Source: CAZXFH01 sp964640055
GTDB lineage: Bacteria; Fidelibacterota; UBA2242; JAFGTP01
Direction of reading: 5' to 3'
DNA: 12,725 nt
Assembly (NCBI GenBank): GCA_964640055.1
Contig: CAZXFH010000069.1
Span: forward strand, 1 to 12,725
Translations under genes and position numbers: made by a program
Shown: positions 12,652-12,725 of the stretch, piece by piece
Numbering within the stretch: the first letter of the stretch is position 1
How the letters are laid out: each line of letters opens with the position of its first letter
Notes under the pieces: generated by a model
What the model saw: only the letters and a program-made list of their open reading frames with translations
The model's database searches: none
Told to the model about the DNA's origin: nothing

Positions 12652-12725
12652 GCAAGGCCTTTAAGGTTACATTAAACCTAAAAATCCCATTTAGAAAAGT
12701 CAGTTGCAATTTTCCCAATATTTTT
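12652..12725. other. Window edge, no gene recognised
   Basis: This AT-rich stretch lies upstream of the 39-codon ORF and probably contains the promoter of that two-gene unit. AGGTT and AACCT form a short inverted repeat around 12665-12680. I find no convincing promoter hexamers, and the sequence is cut by the window end. Confidence 0.3.

Noticed and set aside
1..12725. Mobile element, CRISPR, tRNA/rRNA or phage island
   Set aside because: I looked for terminal inverted repeats, regularly spaced repeats, cloverleaf-like ends and transposase/integrase motifs and saw none; the gene content is housekeeping and regulatory.

Overview
This window reads as ordinary chromosomal DNA from a Gram-negative (diderm) bacterium of moderate GC content. 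The diderm reading rests on a small outer-membrane barrel with a signal peptide and a terminal Phe, on two lipoprotein-type N termini, and on a DUF6132-like protein. DUF6132 and the folB-folK-deoxynucleoside kinase gene order are, from memory, typical of the FCB group (Bacteroidota, Calditrichota, Marinimicrobia, KSB1-like lineages). That placement is inference; no rRNA or marker gene is present to settle it. There is no tRNA, rRNA, CRISPR array, transposase, integrase or phage gene.

Layout. (1) Positions 76-2810, plus strand: a membrane-anchored YbjQ-type protein, a small outer-membrane barrel, a six-helix membrane protein of unknown function, and a DusB-like tRNA-dihydrouridine synthase that starts 1 nt after the membrane protein. 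(2) Positions 2825-6619, minus strand, in transcription order: folB, folK, deoxynucleoside kinase, a small acidic membrane protein, an unrecognised lipoprotein, a five-helix membrane protein and an RmlD-like reductase. Most junctions overlap or are a few bases apart, so this looks like one operon, possibly subdivided at the hairpin at 4789-4820. (3) Positions 6832-8516, minus strand: a response regulator fused to a PP2C/RsbU-type phosphatase, overlapping by 1 nt a STAS-domain anti-sigma-factor antagonist. (4) Positions 8692-11544, minus strand: a large lipoprotein zinc protease of family M16 (PqqL-like). (5) Positions 11870-12310, plus strand: an Hsp20 small heat-shock protein with a very clear rho-independent terminator. 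(6) Positions 12375-12651, minus strand: a DUF6132-like protein preceded, 1 nt away, by a 39-codon Cys-containing ORF.

How the genes fit together. folB and folK catalyse consecutive steps of tetrahydrofolate synthesis, and the next gene salvages deoxynucleosides, so folate and DNA-precursor supply are co-transcribed. The receiver-phosphatase plus STAS pair is the input half of a partner-switching pathway; its serine kinase (RsbW type) is not in the window. The M16 protease and Hsp20 genes diverge from a 325-bp spacer that must hold both promoters.

Nothing here is clearly a new defence or mobile system. The items most worth a second look are the short Cys-rich ORF before DUF6132, the unrecognised lipoprotein with conserved-looking GPAHL and HH/YDPAYRVV segments, the hairpin in front of it, a pair of mutually exclusive hairpins in the folB leader, and a near-consensus sigma-54 site in front of hsp20.
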